The notes: generated by a model from the sequence alone, not told the origin. Counted from the stretch's first letter, positions 10,600-22,539 are shown. The stretch is DNA of 64,000 nucleotides from Nannobrachium achirus (GCA_963921795.1 OY997658.1:26899456-26963455), one strand, 5' to 3'. A program made the numbers and translations.

Positions 10600-11190
10600 T
10601 TAACCCATTCAGAACTGGTACACATTATTGTGTATCCTTATTTTAAGCAGATATACAAGCTCACAGTGCGGCACCGAGTGCCGCGCTGCGAGCTTGTATA
10701 TCTGCTATTTTTGAAAAAACGTGAAAATTAGAATTTTGACCCAAGTGCCTTTTGAATCCTTCTAAGGTTTTTTGAAAAACCTTATGTTTCTATGTCAGCA
10801 ATCTGGCCAGCCATCGTCAAAGAAAAGGTCCTTTTCACTTAACTGGAGCTCCAGTTAAGTGAAAAGGACCTTTGAGCTCAGTTAGTCTGTTCTTGAGAGA
10901 CTACTATGTCAGTGGTTCTCAAACCTTTTCATGTGAAAGACCCCCAAAATGATATTTATATGGCCACGGACCCCCATCTCAAAATATCTAGTTCCAGGGA
11001 CCACCCAGAAGCAAAATTTGAGTAACAAACGTTCGCTTATTCAAAGATTTTCACACATTTTCACGACTTTTTCAAAAATAGCAGATCTACAAGCTTGCAG
11101 CGCGGCACTCGGTACCGCGCTGTGAGCTTGTATATCTGCTATTTTTCACTGGTTAAAGCAGTCAATAATTCTACGCCTAAATGGGTTTAA
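10600..11190. mobile_element. Two-hairpin element, copy a
   Basis: Ends are TTAACCCATTCAG and CTAAATGGGTTTAA, which fit a TTAA-targeted element. Two hairpins are inside: 10650-10710 (arms GCAGATATACAAGCTCACAG) and 11076-11144 (arms AAAATAGCAGATCTACAAGC). Between them lies a hAT-style terminus, CAGTGGTTCTCAAACC at about 10913. Copies b, c and d are at 15806, 16863 and 29869; d is inverted. Copy a alone carries a perfect 50-bp palindrome at 10824-10873. Confidence 0.65.
10824..10873. repeat. De novo perfect palindrome centred on GAGCTC
   Basis: Two 25-base arms (CCTTTTCACTTAACTGGAG and complement) meet at GAGCTC, 10846-10851. Copies b (about 16050-16090) and d (about 30180-30212) have only one arm followed directly by TCAGTTAGTCTG, so this arm duplication is private to copy a. 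Confidence 0.85.
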
Positions 11191-11599
11191 AAGTGTGTTC
11201 TTGAGTAGGAAGCATGTGCTCTCGTGTGGGAATAATGGAATATACGGTCTTCAAAATGTGCCGTAGCACCGTACTGTTCCCTGCAATAACAAAACACAGT
11301 TACTATTCTCTTATTTGTTCACTCTGTTTAGAGCAAAATAGCTGCAGATGAGTTCAGAGTCGAGAAAATATGAATGTAATGGAGGCCAGAGACCTATAAT
11401 GGGATTTGTGGGAACACATGCAAAGTATAGGCCTATACAGCCGGGCAATGATAATACTCTGATCATTGTCGCAGGCTAATCCTTAACCCAGTTTAATAAG
11501 TATTGTTTATCATGTCTACGGTTCTTCTGATATTAAATGGATCGGCTTGAAATCTAATTTATGTTTCCTTCTTAACTTTTGGGATTTCTAATCTCACAA

Positions 11600-11715
<116 letters not shown>

Positions 11716-12246
11716 CACCACAGGCTGCCTCTTCGACAAACATCCGAACCTCCTCTGTGTCTCATCTTCTCCTATAGCTCCCTGTGTAGCTTCTCACATC
11801 GGACTCAAAGTGCTGATGCTTACATACAGGGGTACGAGGGGAGCTGAACTCCTCATGGCTACAGGCTGTACTTTAGACTTCTATATCCTGGCTTAACCCT
11901 TAGATACTGCAGTTAAAAAACACTTGGCAACTCTGTTTCCTGGCTGTGACAGTCTGAACTCTGTTCTCTTGGGTTCAGAGTCAGACTGTTCCTTCTCCAT
12001 TGATCAAGCTGAAGACACCTTTCTCTTGGGACCAGATCAGTGTTGCCAACTTGCCATGTCTTCTTATAAGCGACGTTGGGCTTGTTTTTCAGTAAAGTCG
12101 CTTGAAATAATGTGGTTTGGGGGCATGTTTCTAGAAGTGTAGTTGCTTTTTTGGGCTTGCTGTGTTATGTTGTCAAGCAGGGACATGCAGAGAATGTTAG
12201 AGAGGCAGGGGCTGAACTTTTCAAAAGGGCCTCTTGCTGAAAATAT

Positions 12247-12314
12247 TGAAAATATCAGACCTCCAAGCTCGCTCACAACGCGTCGCACTGCGACACTGGA
12301 GGTCGGCTTTTTTT
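12247..12314. repeat. Degenerate hairpin-module copy
   Basis: The arms are AGACCTCCAAGCTCGCTCAC and a diverged partner ending GGAGGTCGGCT. This is the same module as the GCAGATCTACAAGC hairpins with several substitutions, here without a recognisable host element. Confidence 0.55.
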
Positions 12315-12596
12315 GGTACTTATTCATGGTCTGGAGAGGGCACTTTTTACAGACGGGTAAAAGGGCAGGGGCTCAAGCCCCCTTTGATGTCTATCGGTAT
12401 GTGTGCATGTGCCTGTTGTCAAGGAACCCCAAATTAATACGTTAAGTGTTTTTTTTTTTGCGGACCCCATCTGAGAATATATTATGCCAGGGACCCCCAT
12501 ACAAGATTTGTGTATTTAACTCATTTACTGCCTCCATTAAACTTCGACTTTGGTAGTTCCGTGCCACACTCTTTTATGTTTTTCTTACCTTTTAAA

Positions 12597-13300
12597 TAGT
12601 CGGAGGCCTTAGAGTTTTTTCGTGCTAATCAGTCTAAAAGCGCCAAATGTTGCACAGATGTAGCCCAGGGCATGCTCTAATGATTTAGCTAGGGCGCCCG
12701 AGTCGGCGACCTTCGGGGTCGCCACAGCAGCCAAATCAAGTTGGGCTCCCATTGACTTTCTATACAGGAGGAAAATACCCAGAAAAACATGTTTTTCTGG
12801 GTATTTTAATAGGATGAGAGGGGTCTAACTAGGGGTTTGTCATGATGCTGAATCCATTGCAAGCATTTGTTTTGCACAAAAAACATTCCTTGGGCTATAA
12901 GTGGCCCCAGAAAACACCCACAAAACTGTGAAAAGTGATGACTCGTCACTTTTCATCACTAAACCATCATTTTCTGGAGCCATTTTTGGCACAAGGAATG
13001 TGCAAAACAAATGCTTGCAATGGATTCAGCATCATGACAAACCCCTAGTTAGACCCCTCACATCCTACTTAAATACCCAGAAAAAAAAAAAGAAAAAAAA
13101 AACGTTTTTCTGGGTATTTTCCTCCTGTATAGAAAGTCGGTGGGAGCCCAACTTGATTTGGCCGCTATGGTGAACCCGAAGGTCGCAAACTCGGGCGCCC
13201 TAGCTATAGAGCATGCCCTGGGCTACATCTGTGCAAAATGTAGCGCTTTTAGACTGACTAGCGAGAAATTACCATTCTATCTCCCTAAGCCCCCCGACTA
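12597..13300. mobile_element. Long foldback, shared core, copy 1
   Basis: Nearly the whole 700 bp is an inverted repeat with ends TAGTCGGAGG... and ...CCCCCCGACTA, centred near 12945. Inner arms carry CATTGCAAGCATTTGTTTTG, CTAGGGGTTTGTCATGATG and AACATTCCTTGG; these also occur in the foldbacks at 48203-48846 and 61071-61631. The outer arms (TGTAGCCCAGGGCATGCTC, CTAGGGCGCCCGAGT) are specific to this copy. No coding. Confidence 0.8.
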
Positions 13301-13377
13301 AAAGTGGTTGTGGCGTGTCCATCGTGCACGCCGCAGTACATGGCCGATCATCATGCTCTATAGAGCATGATGTCAAC

Positions 13378-13909
13378 CAGGGACGTGCTGGCCATTGGGA
13401 AAAGCGGGACAACTCCCGAACGGCCGGTTCATTCCCGGCCGGTCCAGGCCGGCCATTAGGGGAAAAAAAACAAAAAAAATTTCGGCCTTCGTTCCATTTT
13501 GGGGGCTGGGCAGCCAACAAGGTAAATTGTCACTGTCGGGCTGAAACCTCGTATCTCCAAGTTTCAAATTTGTAGATTTTTTCGCAAAGCAAAGCCCTGC
13601 TTCATCATACAAGGCCGTCGCACAAAAGTAGTGAAAACAGCAGATCTACAAGCACAGATCGGCTGTTTTCACTAGTTTAAATCATTTTTTAAGATGATAA
13701 ATACAAAACAAACGGTTTAGGACATACAAGGTTTCCACCCGACAACAACGAAATATAACTCATGTAATTGGCCCACTGGCTTGTCACTTGTCATGATCTG
13801 AAATGGCAAATCTTTGAGTAGCAGCAGCGCTATAGAGAGAGAATAGCACGCAATGAGGGCCTCTCCAGCTCTTTTTCCCGGGCTGAATCAGGGGCCCAGC
13901 ACGTCCCTG
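13378..13909. mobile_element. hAT-like element, 8-bp TSD ATGTCAAC
   Basis: It starts CAGGGACGTGCTGG and ends CCAGCACGTCCCTG, flanked by ATGTCAAC at 13370-13377 and 13910-13917. A sister copy in the opposite orientation is at 42993-43493. This copy contains an inserted MITE-A that the sister lacks. Confidence 0.88.
13527..13752. mobile_element. MITE-A copy 2, inside a hAT-like element
   Basis: It has the MITE-A ends (TGTCACTGTCGGGC, CCCGACAACAACGA) and a hairpin core shortened to GTGAAAACAGCAGATCTACA ... GATCGGCTGTTTTCAC. The corresponding stretch of the sister hAT-like element (complement of about 43371-43392) runs straight through as an empty site. Confidence 0.7.
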
Positions 13910-14099
13910 ATGTCAACTCAAAGGCCAGTATTGAGGTTAAGATCGGATGCAGGTGATGAGTTGGAAACACTGACATCTGTTTAGACTGCTTAAGATTCTT
14001 AAAATGATTTACAGTGAGTGCAGATAATTCTTTTGTTGAGTATACGAGAAACTCACTTTTTTGTCCTTATTTACTGCTCCGACCAGTGATGTTAATAGG

Positions 14100-14600
14100 T
14101 TTTTAATGTAATGAGTCCCGGGACCCCAGAAGGGTTTTTCGGATGAGTCCCAGGGATATTTTATGGGTCCCAAAAAATTCAACGCCGCGGAGATGGGTAT
14201 CGTTCACCTCTGAATCGATACGATACCTTTTTCGATACCTGGGAATCGATACGATACCTTTTTCGATACCGTTTTCGATACTTTTTTATGTATTATTATT
14301 ATTATTATTACCCCTACCCTTATTATTACCATTATTATTATTATTATTAACTTTTTTCTATAGGCTATTTTACACACCACAATAGGTTATTAAGGCCGTC
14401 TAAAGACTGAGCTTGTAGATCGGCTATTTTCAAAATGTTTGCCTATTTCTTATATTTATTTTACAATTTGGCTAATGTTTGAACTTAGAACTAGGATTTC
14501 TAAATACACTAGGCTACAGACACCCATTTAATTATATTTATATCACTGGGACCCCAATTTATATTAAATGTTAAAAAACTAGAGTACAAATGGAACAGGT
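14100..14600. mobile_element. Degenerate element with GATACGATACC words and half hairpin
   Basis: GATGGGTATCGTTCACCTC and repeated CGATACGATACCTTTTTCG look like the end of a common fish hAT-type element. A TTATTATTA tract follows, then one arm of the hairpin module (GAGCTTGTAGATCGGCTATT at 14410-14429). The other arm is missing. Confidence 0.45.
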
Positions 14601-15420
14601 CCATTTGGTTCCATTTGTTCACCGAGTTACAGACCCATTAAGTTTCCAAAAGATTCCCTTTTACTTTGCTATTAGCAATATAAAACGTTTTTATATTCAG
14701 CAAAATGTCAGTAATGGTATTGTCTGCCTCTCATTATTGTCAAGGAAGAAAGTACCGTATGTCGCTGCCTTGCTTAAGTTTCATCAAGGCAAAAAAAAGC
14801 ACCCTAAGACACACACCAAAAGTTGTGTGTGCGGGGGAAGGAGGAGGGGCAGCCACCGTTGCACAGAATCACTTTCACTTTCAGCTTATGACAAACGGCA
14901 GCTTTTAATCAATGCATAAGGATTTAAGGACATTATATTTATAATGATTACAAGAACATTCACTACCTGTAGCTATGGAGTAGGCCTACTCCGTTGGAAC
15001 CTACTCTGTTGGAACGGAAATAAACTTGTACGTGCTGTTAGACAGACAGTTGGCTCCTCTCCTCTCCGCAGGTTTAATAGGAAGCAAAGACAGACACCAC
15101 GGTTTGATTTGATCATTGCGTAGTCAATTATGAAGGGATTTCAAAAATGTAAACGTCTCCATATTGCTTGGGAAGTCTACTTAGCAGAACATCGCGGCCT
15201 TTCGCTAATTCGCTAATCGCTAATGTTTTTCTTTTACCGCGATGCGGTAAATTATGGATTAATAATGGAGGCGCGTCCCAGGGACCCCAGAAACATGACG
15301 TGCATGCGTCTCTGGGCGACATGAACGCGTATTTCACGCGGGATGCGCACGTAATGATGTCACTGTCCGACCCAAGAATCCATAGATTGTATTTGTAGCA
15401 TTCCTAAGACAAAAAAAAAT
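14601..15420. other. No gene recognised
   Basis: The block near 14590-14640 (GGTTCCATTTGTTCACCGAG) is related to the palindromic centre of the small hAT-like element at 57383. The remainder shows no domain-bearing ORF. Confidence 0.35.
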
Positions 15421-15665
15421 GATTATAGTAAATTTACCCCCATTGATTCTGGATGGGGACCCACATGCATGGGCCTGGATGGGGACGCAAATGCATTTGG
15501 GTCAGAATCAATGGGGCTAAATTTAGGGGCAAGGGTCAAGTAAATATACCCCCACTGATTCCCCCACAAATGCATTTGGGTCCCCATTCAGGGCCTTGTA
15601 TTTAGGTCCCCATCCAGGCCCATGCATTTGGGTCCCCATACAGAATCAAGGGCTAAATTTACTCT
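15420..15665. repeat. Imperfect inverted repeat rich in ATGCATTTGGGTCC
   Basis: TAAATTTACCCCCATTGATT at the left pairs imperfectly with AATCAAGGGCTAAATTTA at the right. Several copies of a word like GCATTTGGGTCCCCAT lie between. Probably a decayed foldback. Confidence 0.6.
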
Positions 15666-15805
15666 AATAAATATTGCGACAAATACAAAACAATATTATT
15701 GAACTCAAGTCTCCATGGTATGAGTAATCAATTGAAAAACAAAAAACAAAAAAAAAACATTATTGTGAAGACAAAGCTGTTTTAGTCTTACAAATGGGGT
15801 GAGGA

Positions 15806-16395
15806 TTAACCCATTCAGAACAGGTACACATATTGTGTATCAATATTTTATGCTTTAACTATTGAAAAATAGCAGATATACAAGCTCACAGCGAGGCACC
15901 GAGTGCCGCGCTGCGAGCTTGTGGATCTGCTATTTTTGAAAAATCGTGAAAATTAGAATTTTGCCCCGATTCTATAAGTGTCTTTTGAATCCTTCTAAGC
16001 TTTTTTGAAAACCCTATGTTTCTATGTCAGCAATCTGGCTATAGCCATCGTCAAAGAAAAGGTCCTTTTCACTTAACTGGAGCTCAGTTAGTCTGTTCTT
16101 GAGAGACTACTATGTCAGTGGTCCTCAAACCTTTTCACGTGAAGGACCCCCAAAATGACATTTATTTGGCCACGGACCCCCCATTCAACATATTTAGTTC
16201 CAGGGACCCCCCCAAAATTTGAGTTACAAACGTTCACATTGAAAATACATAATATTCAAAGATTTGCACACATTTTTACGACGTTTTAAAAAATAGCAGA
16301 TCTACAAGCTCACAGCGCGGCACCGAGTGCCGCGCTGTGAGCTTGTATATCTGCTATTTTTCACTGGTTAAAGCATTCGATAATTTTATCTACAA
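15806..16395. mobile_element. Two-hairpin element, copy b
   Basis: It starts TTAACCCATTCAGAACAGG. Hairpins lie at 15867-15939 (centre GGCACCGAGTGCCG) and 16292-16363. The internal GTCAGTGGTCCTCAAACC block is present. The right end is decayed. This copy shows the ancestral, non-palindromic state of the GAGCTC site. Confidence 0.62.
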
Positions 16396-16469
16396 ACATT
16401 GTAAACTTACATCTATTTTCGGGGCATGACACAACCACACAACAAAGTTTACTTTAACCCAAAAACAGT

Positions 16470-16537
16470 TAAAGTGTGCGTGTGTGCGTGCGTGAGTGCG
16501 TGTGTGTGTGTGTGTGTGTGCGTGCGTGCGTGAGTGC

Positions 16538-16601
<64 letters not shown>

Positions 16602-16607
16602 GTGTGT
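16470..16607. repeat. Compound (GT)n/(GTGC)n microsatellite
   Basis: GT dinucleotides interrupted by GTGC and GTGA units. Confidence 0.95.
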
Positions 16608-16774
16608 CAGACTTGACTTAAATAAGTGCAGGCGTTCACATCCATCCCTGTCTCTATCCATTGCTGGGGGTGACAGGTGAAACGCTGACATCGCCCTCTC
16701 CTTTAATCAGGTTCAGGAAATAATATATTCGTGTTGACATGTAAGTAGTAAATCAGGTATGAATAATGGAATGT

Positions 16775-16775
<1 letters not shown>

Positions 16776-16820
<45 letters not shown>
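16776..16820. repeat. (TC)n microsatellite
   Basis: About 22 uninterrupted TC units. Confidence 0.95.
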
Positions 16821-16823
<3 letters not shown>

Positions 16824-16862
16824 ATCAATGGACACAGTGGATGGATTGATGAGAGGAGAGGT

Positions 16863-17373
16863 TTAAGCCATTTAGTCCGGGCACGCATTATTATTATTTT
16901 ATGCTTTAACTATTGAAAAATAGCAGATATACAAGCTCACAGCACGCACCGAGTGCAGCGCTGCGAGCTTGTAGATCTGCCTTTTTTTTTTTTAATCGTG
17001 AACATTTTGATTTTGACCCGATTCTATAAGTGTCTTTTGAATCCTTCTAAGTTGTTTTTTTTGAAAAAACTATGTTTCTATCTCAGTGGTCCTCAAACTT
17101 CATTTGAAGGACCCCCAAAATAGATGTATTTGGCCACGGACCCCCATCTCAAAATATTTCGTTCCAGGGACCACCCAGAAGCAAAGTTTGAGTTACAAAC
17201 GTTCGCTTTAAAAAATACATATATTCAAGGATTTGCACACATTTTCACAACTTTCTCAAAAATAGCAGATCTACAAGCTCGCAGCGCGGCACTCGGTGCC
17301 GCGCCGTGAGCTTGTATATCTGCTATTTTTCAAAAGTGAAAGCATTCAATAATTCGAGGCCTAAATGCATTAA
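16863..17373. mobile_element. Two-hairpin element, copy c
   Basis: TTAAGCCATTTAGTC at the left and CCTAAATGCATTAA at the right preserve TTAA at both outer edges. Hairpins are at 16918-16985 and 17260-17327. The internal TCAGTGGTCCTCAAACTT block is present. Confidence 0.62.
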
Positions 17374-17662
17374 AGTAACTTGATGCCAACAATTCTGCCA
17401 TCTCATTCTCTCCGTCTGTTATACTTTAGATTCCCTTGTTTTCTTCCTATCTCCCTGAATGTCTTACAGCTCACCTCAGCTCTAATTCATTGACAAATCC
17501 TTCATGCTCGTCCTTGTAACAATTCCGTTCCTTGTCAGTCCATGAGCTTGACATGACACACCTTTATTTATCTGACTTAATGTTCTCTTTCCGTCGTTTA
17601 TCACTGTTCCCTCCCTTTGAGAACAGGGAGAGGGGGGGGGGGGGGAAGCAACAACCTCAAAG

Positions 17663-18510
17663 CACTGGTGTAAAGTAACTACAGTAAGTACACTTACTCA
17701 AGTACTGTACTTAACACATATGGTGCCAACCCCGAGTTTCCCGAGTTTGTATTGGTACTACCGCTGTGCCAACCCCGAGTTTCCCAAGTTTGGGCCGTTT
17801 TTGAAAAAAAAAAGTTTTTTTTTTTTTCAATTTTTTTTTTGGACCTCCAGAAATGTATTAGGCATGATCGCGATCGCGAAATTGCATGTTTAACCCCCAT
17901 ACCAACTCATTCTTTCAAACATGGCAGCCATGTTTGTTTACATCTGAAGAAAACATAATGGCTGATAAATCATGAATGCCTGAACGGATTTCCAAGCGGA
18001 TTTTTTTGTTTGAAAGCTGTGAACAGCATCTACACACGTGGTGCATCATCTAGGCATGGGCGTGCACTTTTTACACAATTGCACAATTACATGGAAGTCT
18101 ATGGTAACCATGGCAACGCGAGACATTGAAGAAGTATTTGTACTTTACTTGAGTATTTCCAATTTCCAATACTCTTACTCCACTGAGTCTCGGATCCAAA
18201 TATTGTACTTTTACTTCATTACATTTACTTGAAAACTTTAGTTACTGGTTATATTTTGCACATGTAAATTATAATATTATAAAACATACATTAACCACTT
18301 TATCCCTATTTTATACATAGGCTATTTGAAAATAGCAGATCTGCTATTTTCAAACATTTTGTACTTTTACTTTTGGTACTTACATTTTGATGCCAATACT
18401 TCATATTTTTTACTCAAGTACATTTTGAATTCTGGACGCTTACTACTATCTACAGTGCAGTATCGATACTTTTACTTCAGTACAAAATGTGAGTACTTTT
18501 TCCATCACTG
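17663..18510. mobile_element. Complete AAGTACTT-type hAT-like element, TSD CCTCAAAG
   Basis: It is flanked by CCTCAAAG at 17655-17662 and 18511-18518. It starts CACTGGTGTAAAGTAAC and ends GTACTTTTTCCATCACTG, with many TACTTTTACT/ACTCAAGTA words near both ends. The interior (17728-18125) has a direct repeat of GCCAACCCCGAGTTTCCC. A minimal 30-bp version of the hairpin module (TTTGAAAATAGCAGA plus its exact complement) sits at 18326-18355. Related fragments occur at 3.8-5.9, 37.9-39.2 and 48.9-49.4 kb. Confidence 0.82.
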
Positions 18511-18844
18511 CCTCAAAGTAAAGCGAAGAAATGATTGACATAGCCGACAGCTCGGAGAGTCATCCTTGATTTTGAACCGCAGAACATAAAATCAGTAGAC
18601 GCTGGGAGCTTAATAACGGGATAATGACCAAATCGATGACTCCAACAGCACACATTAATGTTGCACGATCCTCTGGGGCTGTGTTCTGGAAGCTGATGGA
18701 AAGGGACCGCCTTCAGTAACAAGTCACATTTAGATTCTGAGCATAGGAGAGTTTTTTTTTTTTTCTCTCTTGGACTCGACATTCCATCCTAAAGAAATAT
18801 TGTTCTTGCTCTCGGTACCTTTTTCTCCCTCTCTTTCGGTCATA

Positions 18845-19328
18845 CAGTTTTCAGTTTACAGTTTAGGCATTTAGCAGACGCTTTTAATCCAAAGCGACTT
18901 GCAATAAGCAGGTAATACATCACTATAATACGCAAGATAATACGGTATGTCAGTACATCAACAACAATATAACAAATACATAGGAATATCAATCTAGAAA
19001 AAACAATAATATAGGTAGACAACACACCTAATCAGTAAAAAAAAAAGTTTCTAAAAGCCAAAAAAAATGCTATCTAGCTTCATGTATGGTCATTGAGAGA
19101 AGGGGAGTGTTACAGTAGTGCTATGGGTTTAGGTCTGAAGAGGTAAGTCTTCACTCAGTGCACGGCGGAAGCCAGGGAGTGATTCTGTAGTTCTAAGTGC
19201 GACAGGGAGTTTATTCCACAGTTTGGGGGCCAGGAGGGCAAATTGTCTATAGGACGAGTGGATTTTTGTGCTGGGGTTTTTAGCGAGGGGGAAGCGCACA
19301 CGCACGTTGCCTGCGTGCGCCCACACAC
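18845..19328 (-). pseudogene. L2-type LINE 3' fragment (RT C-terminus plus 3' tail)
   Basis: On the minus strand the frame ending at 19129 carries LLAPKLWNKLPVAL followed by SLPGFRRALSEDLPLQ. This is the APKLWNxLP...F+xxLKTxLF signature at the reverse-transcriptase C-terminus of fish L2-clade LINEs. The 3' UTR ends with AAGCGTCTGCTAAATGCC and a CTGTAAA-type tail at about 18845-18885. The 5' side is cut by the hAT-like element starting at 19329. 5'-truncated and inactive. Confidence 0.78.
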
Positions 19329-19889
19329 CAGGGGCGTCAATTGGGTATGGCAGGGGTATGCAGCTGCCATATGGGGGGGGGGGGGGGGGGGGAAGGTTAC
19401 TATTAAATATAAATCCATGAATCTCTTTTTGTCTATCTGCGCTGGTTATTATGTTGTTAAATTACAGTAAAATAACTACAAATGCAAAATTTTACAAAAT
19501 GGTCAATTTAACAAGGTATTATGATTATATTCTCCAGACTTGTATTCTTCCCAGCTTGACAGAATGTTATAATCCCAGGTTCTGCAGGTCAGCTGCACAG
19601 GTGCAATGCATTATTGTTAATTGTGGCACGTTTACTAACATGCTAAGTTTGGCTGCAATTGAACAACCGTTCCAGGCTGCCATAGAAACCTGTGTAAAAA
19701 ACTAGTTTTTTTCAGACGATGTGGAAATAGCCGATCTACATGCTCACAACGCCTCGCAGCGTGAGGCGTTGTGAGCATGTAGATCTGCTATTTTCACAAT
19801 AGAACCTTGTTATACAAAATGTAACTCCTCTTTTCCATGAGGACTCCCATCTTTGCCATACCCTAGCTTTTGCTGAACTGACGCCACTG
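19329..19889. mobile_element. hAT-like element, 8-bp TSD CCACACAC
   Basis: It starts CAGGGGCGTCAATTGGG and ends AACTGACGCCACTG, flanked by CCACACAC at 19321-19328 and 19890-19897. A poly-G run lies at 19373-19392. A long hairpin at 19728-19796 has arms AATAGCCGATCTACATGCTC and centre AACGCCTCGCAGCG. A related copy starts at 31757. The duplicated target is CA-rich, so the TSD is less diagnostic than a unique octamer. Confidence 0.75.
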
Positions 19890-19897
19890 CCACACAC

Positions 19898-20224
19898 ACG
19901 CACCCATGCACGCACACACGTTCTAAAGTGAAATATTGATTGAAACCTTTATTTATTCTCGAAAAGAGCATTGAGGTTCACCCTCATTTGCAATGCTGAC
20001 GAGATTACATACAAAAAGATCAACAATTAAATATACCGTACTGTCTGAGTTATCTCTCCTGATTGGATCAAATTGTTATACCCACATGAAAATATATTTT
20101 CTGTTACTGAAGAGCTGGGGAGATGGGGCACCACCTGCTACTGAACAAACACTCTGTCGCAATGACTGCTATCAGAATATGGAATATATTAAAATCTTAA
20201 CAAAAACGTGTTTAATTTGATTAC
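19898..20224. other. No gene recognised
   Basis: CA-rich flank followed by AT-rich sequence. No RNA gene or coding region seen. Confidence 0.35.
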
Positions 20225-20790
20225 AGCCGAGGGAAGTTATCAGGCGCCTCGGGGAGTTATCAGGCCGAACGGATGTTATATATCGTCATTCACCAAGGAG
20301 CCATTCATTATCCCGCTTATTACCCGGCTACTAAATAAAATTAATAATTTGACTCAAAACTAAAAACAAAACAATGTTTTTCCTTGTTTACAGACGTCTG
20401 GAAGTGTTCCACAAGTGTTGTGCTGGGCGTCCCCCAAGCGCGACACGGTTGCCTTGGAAAACAAGGAAGTGCTGATCAGATAGAATCCATTTTCTGATAC
20501 AACGTTGTCTATTGCTCGCTTAAAATATTTTTTTTAAACATTCTTGAGAGCAACTTTTAGTTCTAAATGTCGCTGTGTGTTTGTTTACATGGTTGACATG
20601 TTGGATACAGCACAAGATTCACGCAGTGCAGCTGGACTGCAGCAGGTGGTCTGAGTCTTTGATTAGCAGCGGTCTGTTATAGAGCGGAGCGGTCTGTTAT
20701 CGGGGAATATCAGACCTCTGATTTCAGCGATTGACCAATCAGAATCAAGCATTCAAACAAGCCGGGTAATAAAGTATATGAGTGCACAGT
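20225..20790. repeat. Dispersed MITE-like repeat, partner at 45.9 kb
   Basis: TGTTTACAGACGTCTGGAAG, TTCCACAAGTGTTG and GCCTTGGAAAACAAGGAAGT recur at 45945-46030. Direct words GGGAGTTATCAGG and AGCGGTCTGTTAT occur twice each. The section GCGATTGACCAATCAGAATC contains a CCAAT box. Likely non-autonomous DNA element; its ends were not resolved. Confidence 0.5.
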
Positions 20791-21339
20791 ATGAGGGATT
20801 GAACGTCCCTGAGGAGTCTCAGAAGTAATGTTGGAGAACCCAGACCGTTGCCCGTTGGCAATGGGCAGAATAGTCACTCACCAAGTCACCATTAACGTCC
20901 AGTTGTACAATACCCGTTGTATCCGTCTCTGTCTGGCTAAGCATGGTGTTCCGTGTCCATGCAGGCACGTCTGTGATGTCATCTCCAAATTTGGTCACTG
21001 TAATGATGTCAGTCATCTTCCAAATTTGGTCACTTGTTTCATCATGTCAGACAGACATTATTTGGGCATTGATGTTACCATGGTGGCCACACTGTTTAGT
21101 ATCAGTGATGTCAGCAGGCTGATCTCCAAATGTGGGCATTGTTACAGCATGCAGCTGTTACCATGGTGGAAACACTGTTTAGTATCGGTGATATCAGCAT
21201 GTAGACAGACAGTCGGATGCCGGACAGACATTCCGTAAATTAATAGTTAATATCACTGGGGGAGAAGAAATGAACAGCACCACTGAATTTTTTGACACTT
21301 TTTAGCCACAAAAGGTTTGTTCAGGGGCCCTCACATAGG
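20791..21339. repeat. Low-copy direct repeats around TGATGTCA words
   Basis: A 40-bp unit beginning TTACCATGGTGG and containing ACACTGTTTAGTATC occurs at 21077-21115 and 21158-21197. CCAAATTTGGTCACTG-like words occur twice near 20985-21030. The open frame through this region shows no domain. Confidence 0.6.
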
Positions 21340-21440
21340 CCCAGTGTAGCCTGACAGCTGGTTCGAGTCCTGATCCCGACTACCTTTGCGGCATGTCTCT
21401 TCCCATTTCCTGTCAGTCTACTATCCTATAAAGCGATTGG
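21340..21440 (+). mobile_element. SINE-like fragment with B-box word
   Basis: GCTGGTTCGAGTCCTG contains a GGTTCGAGTCC B-box-like motif. It is followed by TTTCCTGTCAGTCTACTATC, which is typical downstream sequence of a fish tRNA-derived repeat. No A box is visible, so this is a fragment. Confidence 0.5.
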
Positions 21441-21447
21441 TTCCTAC

Positions 21448-21951
21448 TAGGGCATTCACCAAATATTCGAATATTCGAATATTCAAATATCAAAGTCACT
21501 ATTCGACGTTGTTCACCGAAGGCGAATATTCGCTTATTTTTATTTTTTTTATTGTTTTCTCTTTCAAAAAGATATAGTTTATAAAGCTTGGCTAGATAGG
21601 AAGACATAAGAATGAGTTGTCAATGCCCCTGGTGGATGAATTTCTTAATGCTTTATACCAGGGGTTCTCAAACCTTTTTAGGCCGTGACCCCCAAACTAA
21701 ACATATTTGAACTGGGGACCCCCACCCTGACAAGCACTTGGAATTGTAGGTATTACATTTAATGTGACTCGGTTCCGCAGATAAATATTGTGAAAATAGC
21801 CGATCATGTAGATTGGCTATTTTCACAATGTTCGCCTCTTGTACTTAATATTTGACAGTATGGCCAGTCCTGTCGAATATATATTCGACTATTCGAATAC
21901 TTTGAGGTCGAATAATTCGAATACTAAAAATCACTATTCGTGAAAGCCCTA
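21448..21951. mobile_element. hAT-like element with ATTCGAATA-rich ends
   Basis: It starts TAGGGCATTCACC and ends GTGAAAGCCCTA; the termini are rich in ATTCGAATATTCG. GTTCCTAC precedes it and recurs five bases beyond the right end (21957-21964), so the target duplication is displaced. Inside are a CAGGGGTTCTCAAACCTTT block (21659) and a short hairpin, GTGAAAATAGCCGATC/complement, at 21791-21827. Confidence 0.7.
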
Positions 21952-21964
21952 GACTAGTTCCTAC

Positions 21965-22539
21965 TGGGTTATCCCGATCCCGACTGGGCCAGTTAGATTT
22001 TCAACCGAGACCCTGCCTTTCTACAGCGTCACCAAAGCCTGAATGAGGCTATAGCGATTCAAGGGCTGGAGCCAGGCTAGCAACTCCATGCATCAATTAG
22101 ACGTATTATGTCCCAAACCTTGTATCTCATTGTCTATGTTTACCTGATCTGAAGTAGAATACTGTATAATGGTTATCTTGGTCTATTTTTTGTTTGTTGT
22201 TTGTCTGTTTTCTCTCCCACAAAAATGAATACCCTATACTTTGTTGTACAACAGTGTCACACAAAAGTAACACCAATAGCCAATCTACGAGCTTGTACAT
22301 TTGTAAGTGTAAAATATTTCTAAAATGCAAGGTATTAACACAAGATTGTGACTAAACAATAACTATAGCCTACATTGGATTCATTGGAGCACAGGTGTTT
22401 ATTTTATTTGTTTATGAAGAGTAACTGTTTTTTGGACATACAGGCTTTTCACCTGACAGTGATGATAATTATTCAAAAAAATAAACATAGAAATGTTTTA
22501 CATTTGCTTTCATATTCAAATCACTCTGACCTGATATGT
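21965..22539. other. No gene; remnant hairpin
   Basis: A degraded piece of the hairpin module (CCAATAGCCAATCTACGAGC) lies at 22272-22291. Otherwise nothing is recognised. Confidence 0.35.

Noticed and set aside
20828-21238. 136-codon ORF at 20828-21238
   Set aside because: It runs over local direct repeats around TGATGTCA words, has no domain and no splice context.
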